Shown in pieces: positions 50,190 through 59,835 of a stretch of 64,000 nt of DNA (position 1 is the stretch's first letter; each line of letters opens with the position of its first letter). Source of the stretch: Coxiellaceae bacterium (GTDB lineage: Bacteria; Pseudomonadota; Gammaproteobacteria; Coxiellales; Coxiellaceae); assembly GCA_029212885.1 (NCBI GenBank), contig JARGPC010000002.1, positions 166,474 to 230,473 on the forward strand, in the 5' to 3' direction. The position numbers were made by a program, and so were the translations under genes. Below the pieces are notes generated by a model. That model did no database searches. It saw nothing but the letters and a program-made list of their open reading frames with translations, and was not told the origin of the DNA.

Positions 50190-51638
50190 TTATAAATTAA
50201 TCAATTCAAAAGCACTGTGTTTGTTTTTATTTTTCCAGCGTGGTATGCGCAGTAAAAATTGCGCGCCTTTGCGTTTATAGCTATTTAACTTCCGTGGCGT
50301 ATCGATATCAACACGTTCAAGCGCCCATCCTTTACGATCCAGTGTATACAAATACATACGATTTGGATCATCAATAATTACTAAGGCGTTTGTTGGGATG
50401 TGTTTTTGCAGTTGTGGCAGTATGCGTAACATCAGGCGAGCATTTTTTTCGGGTTTATAAACGTGGTTGATATTGTAGGTAGTGAACGCATAAATCAAGA
50501 TGAATAGAAGTGTTAAAATAATCGTAATCAAATTTTTATTGCGCATTTGATTGTAGATAAACTGAAAGCCTAGAGCGCTGTAAACAGTAATTGCTGGGAA
50601 TACTGCACCTAAAAAGTATAAGTGAGGCTTGTAGTGACTGCCAACAACGAAGGGTAGAACGATGCATGTTAAAATCGCGCTATACAGCAATTGGTGTATT
50701 GGAGAGGTTAGTGTTTGAGACAGTGATAATTGCGGTTGTCTAAAAATACTGTAACAACCCAGCGCAAAGAATGGCAAGTAAATATAGCCGAAATAATTTT
50801 TAGCTAAAACACCGAGCAATATCCACCACGAGAGACCGATGTTTTTAATGGCTTCAGTGAGTGGGATACCCATATAAAAATAATGTGAGTTATAGGTGGT
50901 GTTGAGGTGCGGTACCCAGTAATGATACCAGGCAAAGAAAGGTATTAATGGCAGTAATCCGAATACAGCGGTTAATATGCTGTGGCGAACAGAAGTTCTT
51001 AGTTGGCTGATAAAAAAGCTAACATACGGCAATGCTAAGAAAATATAATACGGTCGCACCAAAATGGCTATCGCTAAGCTGATGCTTGAAAGCACTAATG
51101 CTGTGATTGATTGTTTTTGAATATAGGTGAAAAACGTATAGAAGCTGATGAGCATTAGCATCATCGCCATCATTTCAGGCATAAATGATGAGCAAAATTG
51201 CGAAAAGTAAGGCACGCTATATGCCACTAATAAGACCAATAAGTTATTGGCTTGGTAGCGCGCTTCAGTTTGCTGTCGGTTGATTTTCGATAAAAACCAG
51301 ACACCAATAAGCGAAAAAACAAACGATAAAATACGGCCAAAGCCAATCCACGCAGTGCTGGTGATTTTATAAATAATCGCGACGCAGTAATTGTAGAGAG
51401 GGAATTCCATGCCATTGATCCCAGACAGGTTACCTCGCGAATCGATGCGGGGTAAAAAGAGATTCATGGATTCGCGGTAAAAATTACGCGCAACGGCGGC
51501 GGTATCACCTTGGCGCCAAGTGTGTGGTGGATGCAGGTAAGGGCATAACAATAGGTAAAGATGGGTTAGTACCACAACGCCTAAGATACAGGCAACAAAT
51601 AAGCGAATTGGCAGCTGTTGCGTCTGTTTGCTTGGCAT
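50190..51638 (-). CDS. GT39-type membrane glycosyltransferase
   Basis: 482 residues with about 11-12 hydrophobic helices. The first extracytoplasmic loop has HTWRQGDTAAVARNFYRESMN, equivalent to the D-E/R region of dolichyl- or undecaprenyl-phosphate-sugar transferases. The C-terminal part is soluble (NALVIIDDPNRMYLYTLDRKGWALERVD). Probably it adds a sugar from a polyprenyl carrier to an envelope component. It converges on the CaaX gene with a 13-base gap. Unlike the ArnT-like protein at 21 kb, it lacks the DEGRY motif. Confidence 0.75.
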   Translation of the reverse strand: MPSKQTQQLPIRLFVACILGVVVLTHLYLLLCPYLHPPHTWRQGDTAAVARNFYRESMNLFLPRIDSRGNLSGINGMEFPLYNYCVAIIYKITSTAWIGFGRILSFVFSLIGVWFLSKINRQQTEARYQANNLLVLLVAYSVPYFSQFCSSFMPEMMAMMLMLISFYTFFTYIQKQSITALVLSSISLAIAILVRPYYIFLALPYVSFFISQLRTSVRHSILTAVFGLLPLIPFFAWYHYWVPHLNTTYNSHYFYMGIPLTEAIKNIGLSWWILLGVLAKNYFGYIYLPFFALGCYSIFRQPQLSLSQTLTSPIHQLLYSAILTCIVLPFVVGSHYKPHLYFLGAVFPAITVYSALGFQFIYNQMRNKNLITIILTLLFILIYAFTTYNINHVYKPEKNARLMLRILPQLQKHIPTNALVIIDDPNRMYLYTLDRKGWALERVDIDTPRKLNSYKRKGAQFLLRIPRWKNKNKHSAFELINL

Positions 51639-51741
51639 GCGATTATTCCTTGAGATAGAAAATTGCTGATTCTATCATGTTGGGCTTATTGTGTGTTAAT
51701 ACATTTTGATTGAAATGTAAGCAGTGATTGAGGTGAGTTTA

Positions 51742-52962
51742 ATGAAGCATATAGTAATCATCGGTGCTGGTTATGGTGGTGTTTGGAGTGCGTTGTCAAC
51801 AGCGCGTCATTTAGATCTTTTAGCTAAAACTGACGAGGTTAAAGTGACGATGATTAATCGTGATGAGTATCATGGTGTACGACCGCGCTTTTATGAAACG
51901 GAATTAGATCAGTTACGAGTGCCTCTGCGTGACGTGTTAGAGCCTATTGGTGTTGCGTTGGTGATTGGTGAGGTTAGCGAGATTGATGCGTCTAATCATA
52001 AGCTTCAGTATCTTGATCAAAAATCCGAGCCACAAACCATGACATATGACCGTTTGATATTAGCGGCGGGAAGTCATTTGTTCCAACCACCTGTGCCAGG
52101 ATTGGCGCAATATGGGTTTAATGTGGATACTTATCATGCAGCCGAAAAGTTGTTTTATCATATTGAAAATCTACCAAATAAACCGGCAAAGGGTCGTTAT
52201 ACTGCTGTTGTTGTCGGCGGTGGCTTTACCGGTGTTGAGGCGTCGACTAATATTGCCGATCGTTTAAAGCGCATTGCGCCTGCTGATGAAAATCCACGCG
52301 TTTTAGTGTTGGATCATAATCAAATTGCCAGCACAGTAGGTGATCAACCGCAACAGGTCATCCAGCGTGTCATGGGTGAAATGGGTATAGAGATGCGGCC
52401 GAATACAGGTGTGAAAGCGATTACAGAAGATCATGTTGAATTAGATTGCGGTGAGATTATTGATACGCAAACGGTGGTATGGACGGCGGGTATGCGTTCG
52501 AGTGACTTAACTCAACAGTTTGGTGTTGAACTTGATCGATACGGTCGTTTGCCTGTTAATCAAAAGCTGCAAGTTGAAGGGGTTGATGATTGTTTTGCAG
52601 CAGGTGATGTGGCGGCAGCGAAGCCGGATTCAGAGCACAGTGCTTTGCTGTCATGTCAGCATGCTATGCCGCAAGGGCGGGTTGCTGGGCATAACGCTGT
52701 GGCAGCTTTGTTTGGGGAGCCGTTGGTTGATTACGAGCAGCCATGGTTTATTACCTGCTTTGATTTGGGTTCGGGTGGCGCGATTTATGCTGAGACGTGG
52801 GATTCAGAAGTGCGTGATACCAAAGAAGCGGCTAAGGCGATTAAGCTGTATATCAACCATGATCGGATATATCCGCCCTTAGAAAATGGTAGGGAGGGTT
52901 TGTTGGCGGCAGGTGAGCCGGTATTTAAGGTGATCCCACTAAAAGTCGAAGATTTTCAATGA
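51742..52962 (+). CDS. NDH-2-like FAD/NAD(P)-dependent oxidoreductase
   Basis: 406 residues. The FAD dinucleotide fold IVIIGAGYGGVWSA starts the protein, a second one VVVGGGFTGVEAS binds NAD(P)H, and AAGDVAAA is the FAD-binding C-terminal motif. The layout fits type II NADH:quinone dehydrogenases and related pyridine-nucleotide disulfide-like reductases. It would pass electrons to the quinone pool from the inner face of the membrane. GAGGTGAG 6 bases before the ATG at 51742 supports this start. Confidence 0.9.
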   Translation: MKHIVIIGAGYGGVWSALSTARHLDLLAKTDEVKVTMINRDEYHGVRPRFYETELDQLRVPLRDVLEPIGVALVIGEVSEIDASNHKLQYLDQKSEPQTMTYDRLILAAGSHLFQPPVPGLAQYGFNVDTYHAAEKLFYHIENLPNKPAKGRYTAVVVGGGFTGVEASTNIADRLKRIAPADENPRVLVLDHNQIASTVGDQPQQVIQRVMGEMGIEMRPNTGVKAITEDHVELDCGEIIDTQTVVWTAGMRSSDLTQQFGVELDRYGRLPVNQKLQVEGVDDCFAAGDVAAAKPDSEHSALLSCQHAMPQGRVAGHNAVAALFGEPLVDYEQPWFITCFDLGSGGAIYAETWDSEVRDTKEAAKAIKLYINHDRIYPPLENGREGLLAAGEPVFKVIPLKVEDFQ

Positions 52963-53046
52963 GTTATCTGTCGTAAGGGGTTGATATTTAATGTAAAATA
53001 CAGTATCATAAGCGTACTAAATATATAGATGTTGCGCAGGGTGTGT

Positions 53047-53823
53047 ATGTCAGAATTGTTTGATAAAAATCATGTAGCACAATGGTCCCAAGGTCAGGTA
53101 AATGAAATCTGTCGGCCGTTGTTTGACCGAATTAATTTGAGTTATTTTCATTACGGCCGAGCTTATAAAGACAACACGGTATTTTCCTTGTATACGTCTA
53201 TAGATGCACATGAGTATTTCTGGAAGCAAGGCTATCGCATGCATGCACCGATGGCAGATGACAATATTATTCTTGGTCAGCCTAAAATTAGCTTGTGGAG
53301 CGGCACAGGTATGGATAACTGTATCTTGTCCGATGCGCGTAATTTGTTTAATGCTGATCACCCATTGGCGATTACCATACCACAAAAAGATTATTATGAG
53401 ATATATGCGTTTGGTACCCATGCGGGTAATGACGCTATCATTAATGACTACTTTAACCATATGCATGACTTGATGCAGTTTACCAATGTGTTTCGTGATA
53501 AGGCGGATCATTTAATAACCGAGGGTGAGTCTACGCGCCAGCTGCCGGCAGAAGCGCAAAGGGTGCAAGAGTTGAATATATTGCAGCAAGCTAAACACCT
53601 TGCATTTACTGTTCGAGTAGGTGGCCGATTGGTGCGGTTATCACCAAGAGAGAGTGATGTGGCGCGGTGTTTGTGTTGGGGGATGAGTGCCAGGTCAATT
53701 GCTAATAAATATTCTAGATCGATGCGTACCATTGAAACGCATATTGAAAATTTAAAAGAGAAGCTCGGTGTGCGCAAAAAGTCCGAGATAATTTCTTTAA
53801 TGCTCGCTCAATTGTTTTGGTAG
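53047..53823 (+). CDS. LuxR-family transcriptional regulator
   Basis: 258 residues. The C-terminal HTH of LuxR/NarL type (RLSPRESDVARCLCWGMSARSIANKYSRSMRTIETHIENLKEKLGV spanning the last 65 residues) is clear. The N-terminal 180 residues are a sensory domain without acyl-homoserine-lactone signature residues that I can identify. It resembles the solo LuxR regulators found in Legionella and Coxiella. AGGGTG lies before the ATG at 53047. Its targets are unknown. Confidence 0.9.
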   Translation: MSELFDKNHVAQWSQGQVNEICRPLFDRINLSYFHYGRAYKDNTVFSLYTSIDAHEYFWKQGYRMHAPMADDNIILGQPKISLWSGTGMDNCILSDARNLFNADHPLAITIPQKDYYEIYAFGTHAGNDAIINDYFNHMHDLMQFTNVFRDKADHLITEGESTRQLPAEAQRVQELNILQQAKHLAFTVRVGGRLVRLSPRESDVARCLCWGMSARSIANKYSRSMRTIETHIENLKEKLGVRKKSEIISLMLAQLFW

Positions 53824-53870
53824 TGAGCAAAGTCTGAGCTTGACCATCAGCTGGTGTACTTATAGAATCC

Positions 53871-53912
53871 ATGGATCCCGGATAAACGACTGCGTCGTTT
53901 TCCGGGATGACA
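53871..53912. repeat. Dispersed palindromic element, single copy
   Basis: One hairpin of the element: CCCGGATAAACGAC-TGC-GTCGTTTTCCGGG, flanked by GGATCC and ATGACA ends. It is the least expanded of the six copies. Confidence 0.85.
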
Positions 53913-53920
53913 ATTAAGAT

Positions 53921-54015
53921 GAAGCCTGGGTGCGATAATCGAGGCTGGCTTTATAGGTGCAAGGATGCACCGGAATAACAAAAAAATGTGGGTCGTTAGC
54001 TCAGTTGGGTGAGCA
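53921..54015 (+). repeat. 95-bp duplication with the 5' half of tRNA-Lys
   Basis: It matches 54070-54164 with few differences, offset 149 bases. The right part (53990-54014) is a copy of the acceptor and D-arm of tRNA-Lys (GGGTCGTTAGCTCAGTTGG), then the sequence diverges. The following 55 bases contain a CGTTGGTC-CAGTAGC-GACCAACG hairpin. It is a tRNA pseudogene fragment, not a working tRNA. Confidence 0.85.
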
Positions 54016-54138
54016 AAGAGATCGTTGGTCCAGTAGCGACCAACGCAGCTCGCGAACGGCTTCATGGAAGAAGCCTGGGTGCGATAATCGAGGCTGGCTT
54101 TATAGGTGCAAGGATGCACCGGAACAACAAAAAAATGT

Positions 54139-54214
54139 GGGTCGTTAGCTCAGTTGGTAGAGCAGCGGACTCTTAATCCGCGGGTCCACGGTTCGAACCC
54201 GTGACGACCCACCA
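54139..54214 (+). tRNA. tRNA-Lys (CTT)
   Basis: The acceptor GGGTCGT pairs with ACGACCC, the anticodon stem GCGGA/TCCGC encloses CTCTTAA (anticodon CTT), the T-loop TTCGAAC is intact and CCA is encoded. Its upstream flank and 5' half are duplicated 149 bases upstream. Confidence 0.96.
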
Positions 54215-54232
54215 CATCAAGCCTTTTTAGCG

Positions 54233-56440
54233 CTAAAGTCCGAGACCCGTTTTGGTTCCAGCGTTTGGCCATTTGGAGGTGTCTAATGGTTTAATGATTC
54301 GTCGCGCTTTAAAGTTAGTAGCAATGCCCAGACTTTTTACTTGATGGTTTTCCTTGCTTGTTCTTACTGCATCGCGCTGGGGAGGGTTGAATGCAAGCGT
54401 AACTTCATCGTCATCGTCATCTTCCTTTGCTTCATCTATGGTGTGTAAGCGGCTGCGACGGGCAGGTGGTTGTATGCCAGATAAGCAACAGAGGTAGGGA
54501 TGGTGGCGGGCAAGTATGTTTAGTAATATTCTGTTGCGGTCATCAAAGATTATTGTGTTGTTTGCTGTTCTGATGCCATGCGGTGTGGTTCCTTTGTATA
54601 TAAACTCCGGTAGGTTGGCGCCGCATGATAATAATACTGCTATGCGATTAATTATCTCCACTTGGATTCCCCCTGCAATGTCAGGAATTGCCTTATACGG
54701 CGCATATTGGTCTATGGCAACAGTTAATGGTGTGCCAAATTCGCTGGCTATATTTATCAGTGCGTGGTGTTTTTCAGCAATGGCTCTAAGCTGTTTGGTT
54801 GTTAAGCCGGTTCTTCCGGAGCGTAAGGCGTGTACAATGGTGTGGTCGTCTTTTTTAAGTGCTGTCAGTTGAGGTACTTTGATGGCTTGTTGCAGGTCAC
54901 GAATTATGTCTGTGATCTGTTTGTGATTATCCTTATCACCAGCATGTATAACATCTGTGTATTTTTGCAAAGCCAGGTCAAGCAGACTAGTGTTATCATT
55001 AATTTGATAACTGGTTAAAGCTGAAATTAAAGCATCGCTGCCTAAAAAATCGGTCATGCATCTGGCGATCTCAGAGTTAAATTTTGCATGGTTCGGTATT
55101 AAAATGGCATTTATTAGTTTAGTGAATTTATGGTCTGGGGGAGTATCTAAGCATCGGCGGTAGTGCGCGGTGGCTGTTAATTGAAATAGTGCGTAATGTT
55201 TTGTTTCTTGTAAATTAATGCGTATTTTGCCTGTATAGATTTCTGAGGGTTCGCCGAATGATGGGTTTGAAGTGACAACTGGCAGCACTGCGTCGTTAGT
55301 AAGTAAGGCTTCTATGATATTGAGGCTATTTTGTTTTTCATGGCTCATGGCATCACTTGCACAGCTAGCAGCAGTTGTATTATAAGCATGTAGCGCTGCG
55401 ACGATGACTGTGCCATGTGTGCTGGCAATATTCACTAAGGCCGGGTATTGGGTTAGCTTGTCGTTGATGTTAGCTACGTCTTCCGATGTGCTATCGATTC
55501 CTTCAGGCATGATGGGGTGTGGCCAAATTGGCTCGTAAGGAACTTCATACTGTTGATGTAAAATTTGAATTACAACGTGAAGCTGTTTTCGTTTTTTTTG
55601 TGTGTGACTCATGTAACTTTTAACTGCTAGATCTAGTAATGATTCACCATCAGATGTTTGGTAGTCCTGCAGGGCTTTTTGAAGTTCGACTGTTGGGTCA
55701 TAGCTGGTTTGGCAAACATTAGTGTAATATTCGCTTAGGTCATGCATCACTTTAGAGAACAGCTCGCAGTTGGCGGATGTTATAGCCAAAATAATTTGTT
55801 CGGCAAGCATTGAAGGTAAGCCTTCGTCTAATTGGCTGCGGGGGCTTGAGGTGTTGGCCATGTGGGCTTGTAAACGTAGGCGTTGTAAGTCATTATTTGC
55901 CGGTAATGAGAAATCAATTCCATATGTTTCAAATGAAGGCTTTGCGCCATGTTCTAATAGTAGCTTAACTAACGGCAGCAGTTTTTCTTCTTCACCAGGT
56001 CTTGCTGCGTATAGCGTTAATAGCTGAGCCATTGGTGTGCCATATTTATCGGAGAGATTAATTAAGCAGGGGTTGGCTGCAATGGCGCGATTGAGCCTCT
56101 CCATGTTGATGTCATCTGATAAAAAAGCTTCAGTGATAGGGTTGTTAGTTTCCATTGTGGTGCTGTGGGTGACAGAATATTGAAGCTCTAGTAATAGGCA
56201 TATGGAGCCCAGATTGGTTTTGTGAGAGCTATGCTCGTCAAGGGAGAGGTAATGCTTCAAGGCTAAGTCAAGGTAGGTTTGATTGCCGGGGAATCGTGCT
56301 CCGCTTAATTGCAGTTGCAATATTTCTTCATCTTTATCGTCGTGTTTATCAACTATGGCCTGGGCAATGAGTTTTAGAATGTGTTTAGCAAACTCATCTG
56401 AATTGAGTTCTTCTACAGCTAGACTTCCTGTTTTTCTCAT
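54233..56440 (-). CDS. Three-module repeat protein, ankyrin-like, putative effector
   Basis: About 735 residues made of three similar modules of roughly 220 residues. Each has a helical unit ending TYLDLALKHY, SLLDLAVKSY or SLLDLALQKY, then a V-P bend, then a degenerate ankyrin unit (NPCLINLSDKYGTP, YPALVNIASTHGT, HHALINIASEFGTP, each followed by an LL..GA-type helix). An acidic run (EAKEDDDDDEV) precedes a basic tail. GGGGA 6 bases before the ATG at 56440 supports that start. Function unknown; the helical-repeat design and neighbours suggest a secreted interaction protein. Confidence 0.6.
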   Translation of the reverse strand: MRKTGSLAVEELNSDEFAKHILKLIAQAIVDKHDDKDEEILQLQLSGARFPGNQTYLDLALKHYLSLDEHSSHKTNLGSICLLLELQYSVTHSTTMETNNPITEAFLSDDINMERLNRAIAANPCLINLSDKYGTPMAQLLTLYAARPGEEEKLLPLVKLLLEHGAKPSFETYGIDFSLPANNDLQRLRLQAHMANTSSPRSQLDEGLPSMLAEQIILAITSANCELFSKVMHDLSEYYTNVCQTSYDPTVELQKALQDYQTSDGESLLDLAVKSYMSHTQKKRKQLHVVIQILHQQYEVPYEPIWPHPIMPEGIDSTSEDVANINDKLTQYPALVNIASTHGTVIVAALHAYNTTAASCASDAMSHEKQNSLNIIEALLTNDAVLPVVTSNPSFGEPSEIYTGKIRINLQETKHYALFQLTATAHYRRCLDTPPDHKFTKLINAILIPNHAKFNSEIARCMTDFLGSDALISALTSYQINDNTSLLDLALQKYTDVIHAGDKDNHKQITDIIRDLQQAIKVPQLTALKKDDHTIVHALRSGRTGLTTKQLRAIAEKHHALINIASEFGTPLTVAIDQYAPYKAIPDIAGGIQVEIINRIAVLLSCGANLPEFIYKGTTPHGIRTANNTIIFDDRNRILLNILARHHPYLCCLSGIQPPARRSRLHTIDEAKEDDDDDEVTLAFNPPQRDAVRTSKENHQVKSLGIATNFKARRIIKPLDTSKWPNAGTKTGLGL

Positions 56441-56528
56441 GTATGTCCCCATAGTCGTATGAAAAATTGATGCTTAGTATAATGGTTCTAAAAATACTGT
56501 AAATATAATTTTTCGATACTATTCGCTG

Positions 56529-57035
56529 CTATGGGGTTTTAAGTATTGTTGGTTTTTCTGATTGGGTTGGTGCTAATGATGCTTTCGGGCGTCTAGGGTA
56601 GTATCCAGCAATGCCTACTTGCTTCAGTATTTCTGCAACACTTTGCTTTTCTATGGGGGGTTTTAGGTTTGCAGGTTGTTGCTTTGTGGTTGTAGCTAAT
56701 AGATTTTCTAATTGAGTTTGCCTGTCGGTTGGCAATGGTTGGTGTGGCACGCTAAGGCATTCGGCTAATTGGGTAATCATTTTGCCGACAGGGATTTTAA
56801 ATGCACTTGTATCTGCTAATGTGAAATATTTTTCCAGTGCGCAGTCTAATAATGTTAGCCCAGCGTCAGTTGTAAGCTTCGCCATATCCGCAGTGAATGC
56901 ATCTACACCACCTAACTGCAGGGTGATGTATAACATAAGCTTTCGGTCAATCTCTTTTTTAAAGTCAGTGTAGTCACCATTATTAATGGCTGTTTGTAAT
57001 CTTTTAAAGTTTATAGCTATTACTGAACGCGACAC
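56529..57035 (-). CDS. Small single-module paralogue of the repeat protein
   Basis: About 168 residues. It contains one copy of the helical unit seen three times in the next gene: LQTAINNGDYTDFKKEIDR ... GLTLLDCALEKYFTLAD ... LAECLSVPHQPLP. The C-terminal 50 residues are low-complexity (KQQPANLKPPIEKQ). The GTG at 57035 with GGGGGAG upstream is preferred over an ATG at 57065. It probably arose by partial duplication of the repeat protein gene. Confidence 0.5.
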   Translation of the reverse strand: MSRSVIAINFKRLQTAINNGDYTDFKKEIDRKLMLYITLQLGGVDAFTADMAKLTTDAGLTLLDCALEKYFTLADTSAFKIPVGKMITQLAECLSVPHQPLPTDRQTQLENLLATTTKQQPANLKPPIEKQSVAEILKQVGIAGYYPRRPKASLAPTQSEKPTILKTP

Positions 57036-57091
57036 AATCTCCCCCAAGCATATCTGCAATATCATTTAGGGGGATAGTATAAAAGAAGGCA

Positions 57092-57114
57092 CTGCCTTAA
57101 TGAAGTTAAGGCAG
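57092..57114 (-). terminator. Terminator-like hairpin of the Ser/Pro-tailed protein gene
   Basis: Perfect 9-bp stem CTGCCTTAA-TGAAG-TTAAGGCAG. On the minus strand it follows the stop at 57151 and is trailed by a T-rich stretch (CTTCTTTTATAC). It also lies just upstream of the next gene, so it could double as a leader element. Confidence 0.6.
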
Positions 57115-57150
57115 AATTAATTATGCATAGTTGGTATTAATATCAGCCAC

Positions 57151-58398
57151 TTATTTAGGGGTGGGCGGCTTTGGTGGTGGAGCGGCTGCTGGTGTGGGTG
57201 CGCCGTCTGAACTGCTGTCGGTACTGCTGCCGCTGCTACTGGAGGGGTGGCGTGCTAAGTTAACTCTTTCAGCCCGGGCCTGACCTTTGGGTGTTCTTCT
57301 CGTATCTGCTGTTTTATAGCCAGAATTTGTTAGCAATACTGAAAGACGACGACTTCTAGCTAGAGCTTCTGCTTCGGTGCTCATTGCTGATGCACCGCCT
57401 TGGCCTGCAGTGCTGGGGGGGGCAGCGGTAGCTGCTAGTTGGCGCTGTACTAAAGCTAAAACATCAGCCCTTTCTTGATCTTTAGATTTTGGCGCTTTCA
57501 GCTTAGAGATATCTCCTGCAAGCACCTTCATTTCATGCTGAATTTGTTCTTGGTCACGCTCATTTAGTCGTGAGTATATTCGGCAGCAAAATGTTTCTAT
57601 ATGAGCTAACCCAGATGAAATGTTTGTATATGCTAAAAATAGATCTTTAGTGGGCTTTGTTTTGCCAAACATCGCAAATGGAGTGCACCCGCTAGGTGGT
57701 GGTGCATAGAGGCCCGCTTGGTCTATAAAATGCTCGGGGATAGTATAAGCGTCTAATTCTGAGTCATCACCTGCGCCAGCTGGGGCTCTGAGGATATCCG
57801 TTAAGCTACGGTTGATGCCTTCGCATTGTTCAGCCAGTCTCATTAATTGTTGACGTGCTATGGGCTCTGTATTTAGGTATTTTCTGATAACTTGGTATTC
57901 ACGTCGAAGCGTATTTAAGAGAACTTTTGCATAGTCGCTCTTATGTTGGCTACTGCGAGCACTTTTTAATTTTGATACTTCCGTTGCTAACGTTGGTTCA
58001 TTTAGTGTGGTGTCTATATCGAGATGTGGCGGTCTAGATAATAGATTTTTTAATGACGTTGTTGAGTCTTCAGACGAATTGAATGCAGGAGCATGCTCAA
58101 GTTCCAAATCTGCAGCAGACATTTCTAAGCCTTTAATGCGTAATAACTGTATCATCCGGATGGTTTTTTGTCTGGCGTTGCCCTCAATGGAGGGGTCTTG
58201 GTCTCTATGCATGTAGTATGCTAGTAGTAATAATTGTTTTATTTCCAGTTTGCGATCATCGCTAAGCGTGATGATGTCTTCACCTACGCGGTTTTTATTA
58301 TCAGTGGTTTTATATCGATTACCGGCAGTAGTTGCGTTTTCCAATACATTGTAATCTAAACTTCGGATAGCAAAAGCTATTTCATCTCTGTCTCTCAT
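57151..58398 (-). CDS. Hypothetical protein with Ser/Pro-rich C-terminus, putative effector
   Basis: About 415 residues, not recognised. The first 330 residues are helical and hydrophilic with a coiled-coil-like stretch (RQQLMRLAEQCEGINRSL). The C-terminal 45 residues are Ser/Asp (HPSSSSGSSTDSSSDG) then Pro/Ala (PTPAAAPPPKPPTPK), a disordered tail common in secreted effectors. The start is ATG 58398 or the GTG at 58407. A TATACT -10 candidate lies upstream. Confidence 0.5.
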   Translation of the reverse strand: MRDRDEIAFAIRSLDYNVLENATTAGNRYKTTDNKNRVGEDIITLSDDRKLEIKQLLLLAYYMHRDQDPSIEGNARQKTIRMIQLLRIKGLEMSAADLELEHAPAFNSSEDSTTSLKNLLSRPPHLDIDTTLNEPTLATEVSKLKSARSSQHKSDYAKVLLNTLRREYQVIRKYLNTEPIARQQLMRLAEQCEGINRSLTDILRAPAGAGDDSELDAYTIPEHFIDQAGLYAPPPSGCTPFAMFGKTKPTKDLFLAYTNISSGLAHIETFCCRIYSRLNERDQEQIQHEMKVLAGDISKLKAPKSKDQERADVLALVQRQLAATAAPPSTAGQGGASAMSTEAEALARSRRLSVLLTNSGYKTADTRRTPKGQARAERVNLARHPSSSSGSSTDSSSDGAPTPAAAPPPKPPTPK

Positions 58399-58450
58399 AC
58401 TAGGCACACTCTCAAATACATTACTTATTCAGGTGCTTAGTATATATTAG

Positions 58451-59644
58451 TTAGCTTAAGGTTGTATTAATGTAGTGTAGTAATTGTGCTGCGCATTCTG
58501 CTCTTGTAATCAAAGAGTTAACTTTTACTTTCTCTTTGATGGTATGCATGCCATCGCCCACAGCCCCTAGTCCACCAATAAATACATTGGTGTCGGTAAT
58601 GAGTGAGTTACAATCAGCTGAGCCGTGAGAGACATCAGCAGTAATGGTCTGTTTTTCGAATTTTTTGACAGCATCTAAATAAACGTCAAGAAAATGGTTG
58701 TGTTGATTTTGCAGTTCTATTGGCTGTGTATAATCAGCCACTTCAACTTTTATCTCTGCTGGTTTAAAATCACTATAGGCCGTGACTTCGACGGTTTGAA
58801 AAATTGTTTGGAAAGCATCTTCTAGGCGCTTATCTTCAGCATCGGTTAAAAAGCGCGTATCAAGCATGGCTTCGCAATATTCTGGAACCGTATTGTAGTT
58901 TGGTTTTCCGCCTGAAATATGGGTAATCGCTACCGTCGTACCTTTATTAACATCTGAGAATGTGTGCATTTGACTGAGTTTAATCGCCATCGCGGCAACC
59001 GCATTAATGCCTTTGGTGAAGTCACGGCCTGAGTGGGCGGTGCGACCTTTCATGCGCAGTTTATACCAGCGATTGCCGGCGCGTGAGTTGACGACATTGC
59101 CATTGGCAAAGGCGGGTTCGAAGCCAAGAATAAAATTACTATCTTCACCGTATTTTACTAGGTGATCATGAAAGTCTCGTGAGCCAATTTCTTCCGCTGG
59201 CGAGGAGATAAGGCGTAATGAAAATTGTGGTTCAGGATTAGATTTTAAAAATGCCTTTACCGCTGCCAGCATAATAACTAAACCGCCTTTGCAGTCGATA
59301 ACACCTGGGCCATGTGCATAGACAGCATTTTCTTCGTAGCTGAAATCGTTAAATTCATCGCTGGCGTTTACTGTGTCGCTATGGCCAATTAATGTGACAA
59401 ATTTTTTTAATTTTCCGGGTAATTCGGCCGTCAACAGTTTGCCGCGTAATCCACGGTGATGTTCGTGTGAAACCAGTTTTACTTTAAATCCTAGGCTGAC
59501 TAGCTCTTTTGCTACGATGGCATTGACTTTATCATTAGCGCAGCCATCCGTGCTAATGGATTTTATATCGACCATTTTTTTTAATAGATTGAGTTGCTGC
59601 TGTAAATTAACCGTTAACATCACGTTAAATGCTTGTTTTGACAT
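58451..59644 (-). CDS. M20 family metallopeptidase (carboxypeptidase G2-like)
   Basis: About 397 residues, zinc exopeptidase or amidohydrolase. Ligand motifs: VTLIGHSDTVN, HGPGVIDCKGGLVIM, SSPAEEIGSRDF and, near the end, DVSHGSADCN. FILGFEPAFANG and the dimerisation domain (KGRTAHSGRDFTKGINAV) follow the M20 pattern. It resembles glutamate carboxypeptidases more than DapE, which is present elsewhere. The physiological substrate is unknown. No strong ribosome binding site was found, so the start is provisional. Confidence 0.85.
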   Translation of the reverse strand: MSKQAFNVMLTVNLQQQLNLLKKMVDIKSISTDGCANDKVNAIVAKELVSLGFKVKLVSHEHHRGLRGKLLTAELPGKLKKFVTLIGHSDTVNASDEFNDFSYEENAVYAHGPGVIDCKGGLVIMLAAVKAFLKSNPEPQFSLRLISSPAEEIGSRDFHDHLVKYGEDSNFILGFEPAFANGNVVNSRAGNRWYKLRMKGRTAHSGRDFTKGINAVAAMAIKLSQMHTFSDVNKGTTVAITHISGGKPNYNTVPEYCEAMLDTRFLTDAEDKRLEDAFQTIFQTVEVTAYSDFKPAEIKVEVADYTQPIELQNQHNHFLDVYLDAVKKFEKQTITADVSHGSADCNSLITDTNVFIGGLGAVGDGMHTIKEKVKVNSLITRAECAAQLLHYINTTLS

Positions 59645-59835
59645 CGTAATACCAGTGTTATTTCTCTGTTGGCTGCACGCAGTATAGTTCATTATGATGT
59701 GTGGATAGTATTCTACGCTGCGTATGAGTATATGAGACAACTTTATATTTTTTATGATAAGATGCGCGCATATAAAAATAAAATCATTATTATTTGCTGG
59801 TATGTGATATTGAGAAAATACGTAGGTAGGTGATA

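Noticed and set aside
53990..54014. Second functional tRNA-Lys
   Set aside because: Only the acceptor strand and D-arm are present; no anticodon arm, T-arm or 3' acceptor strand follows.
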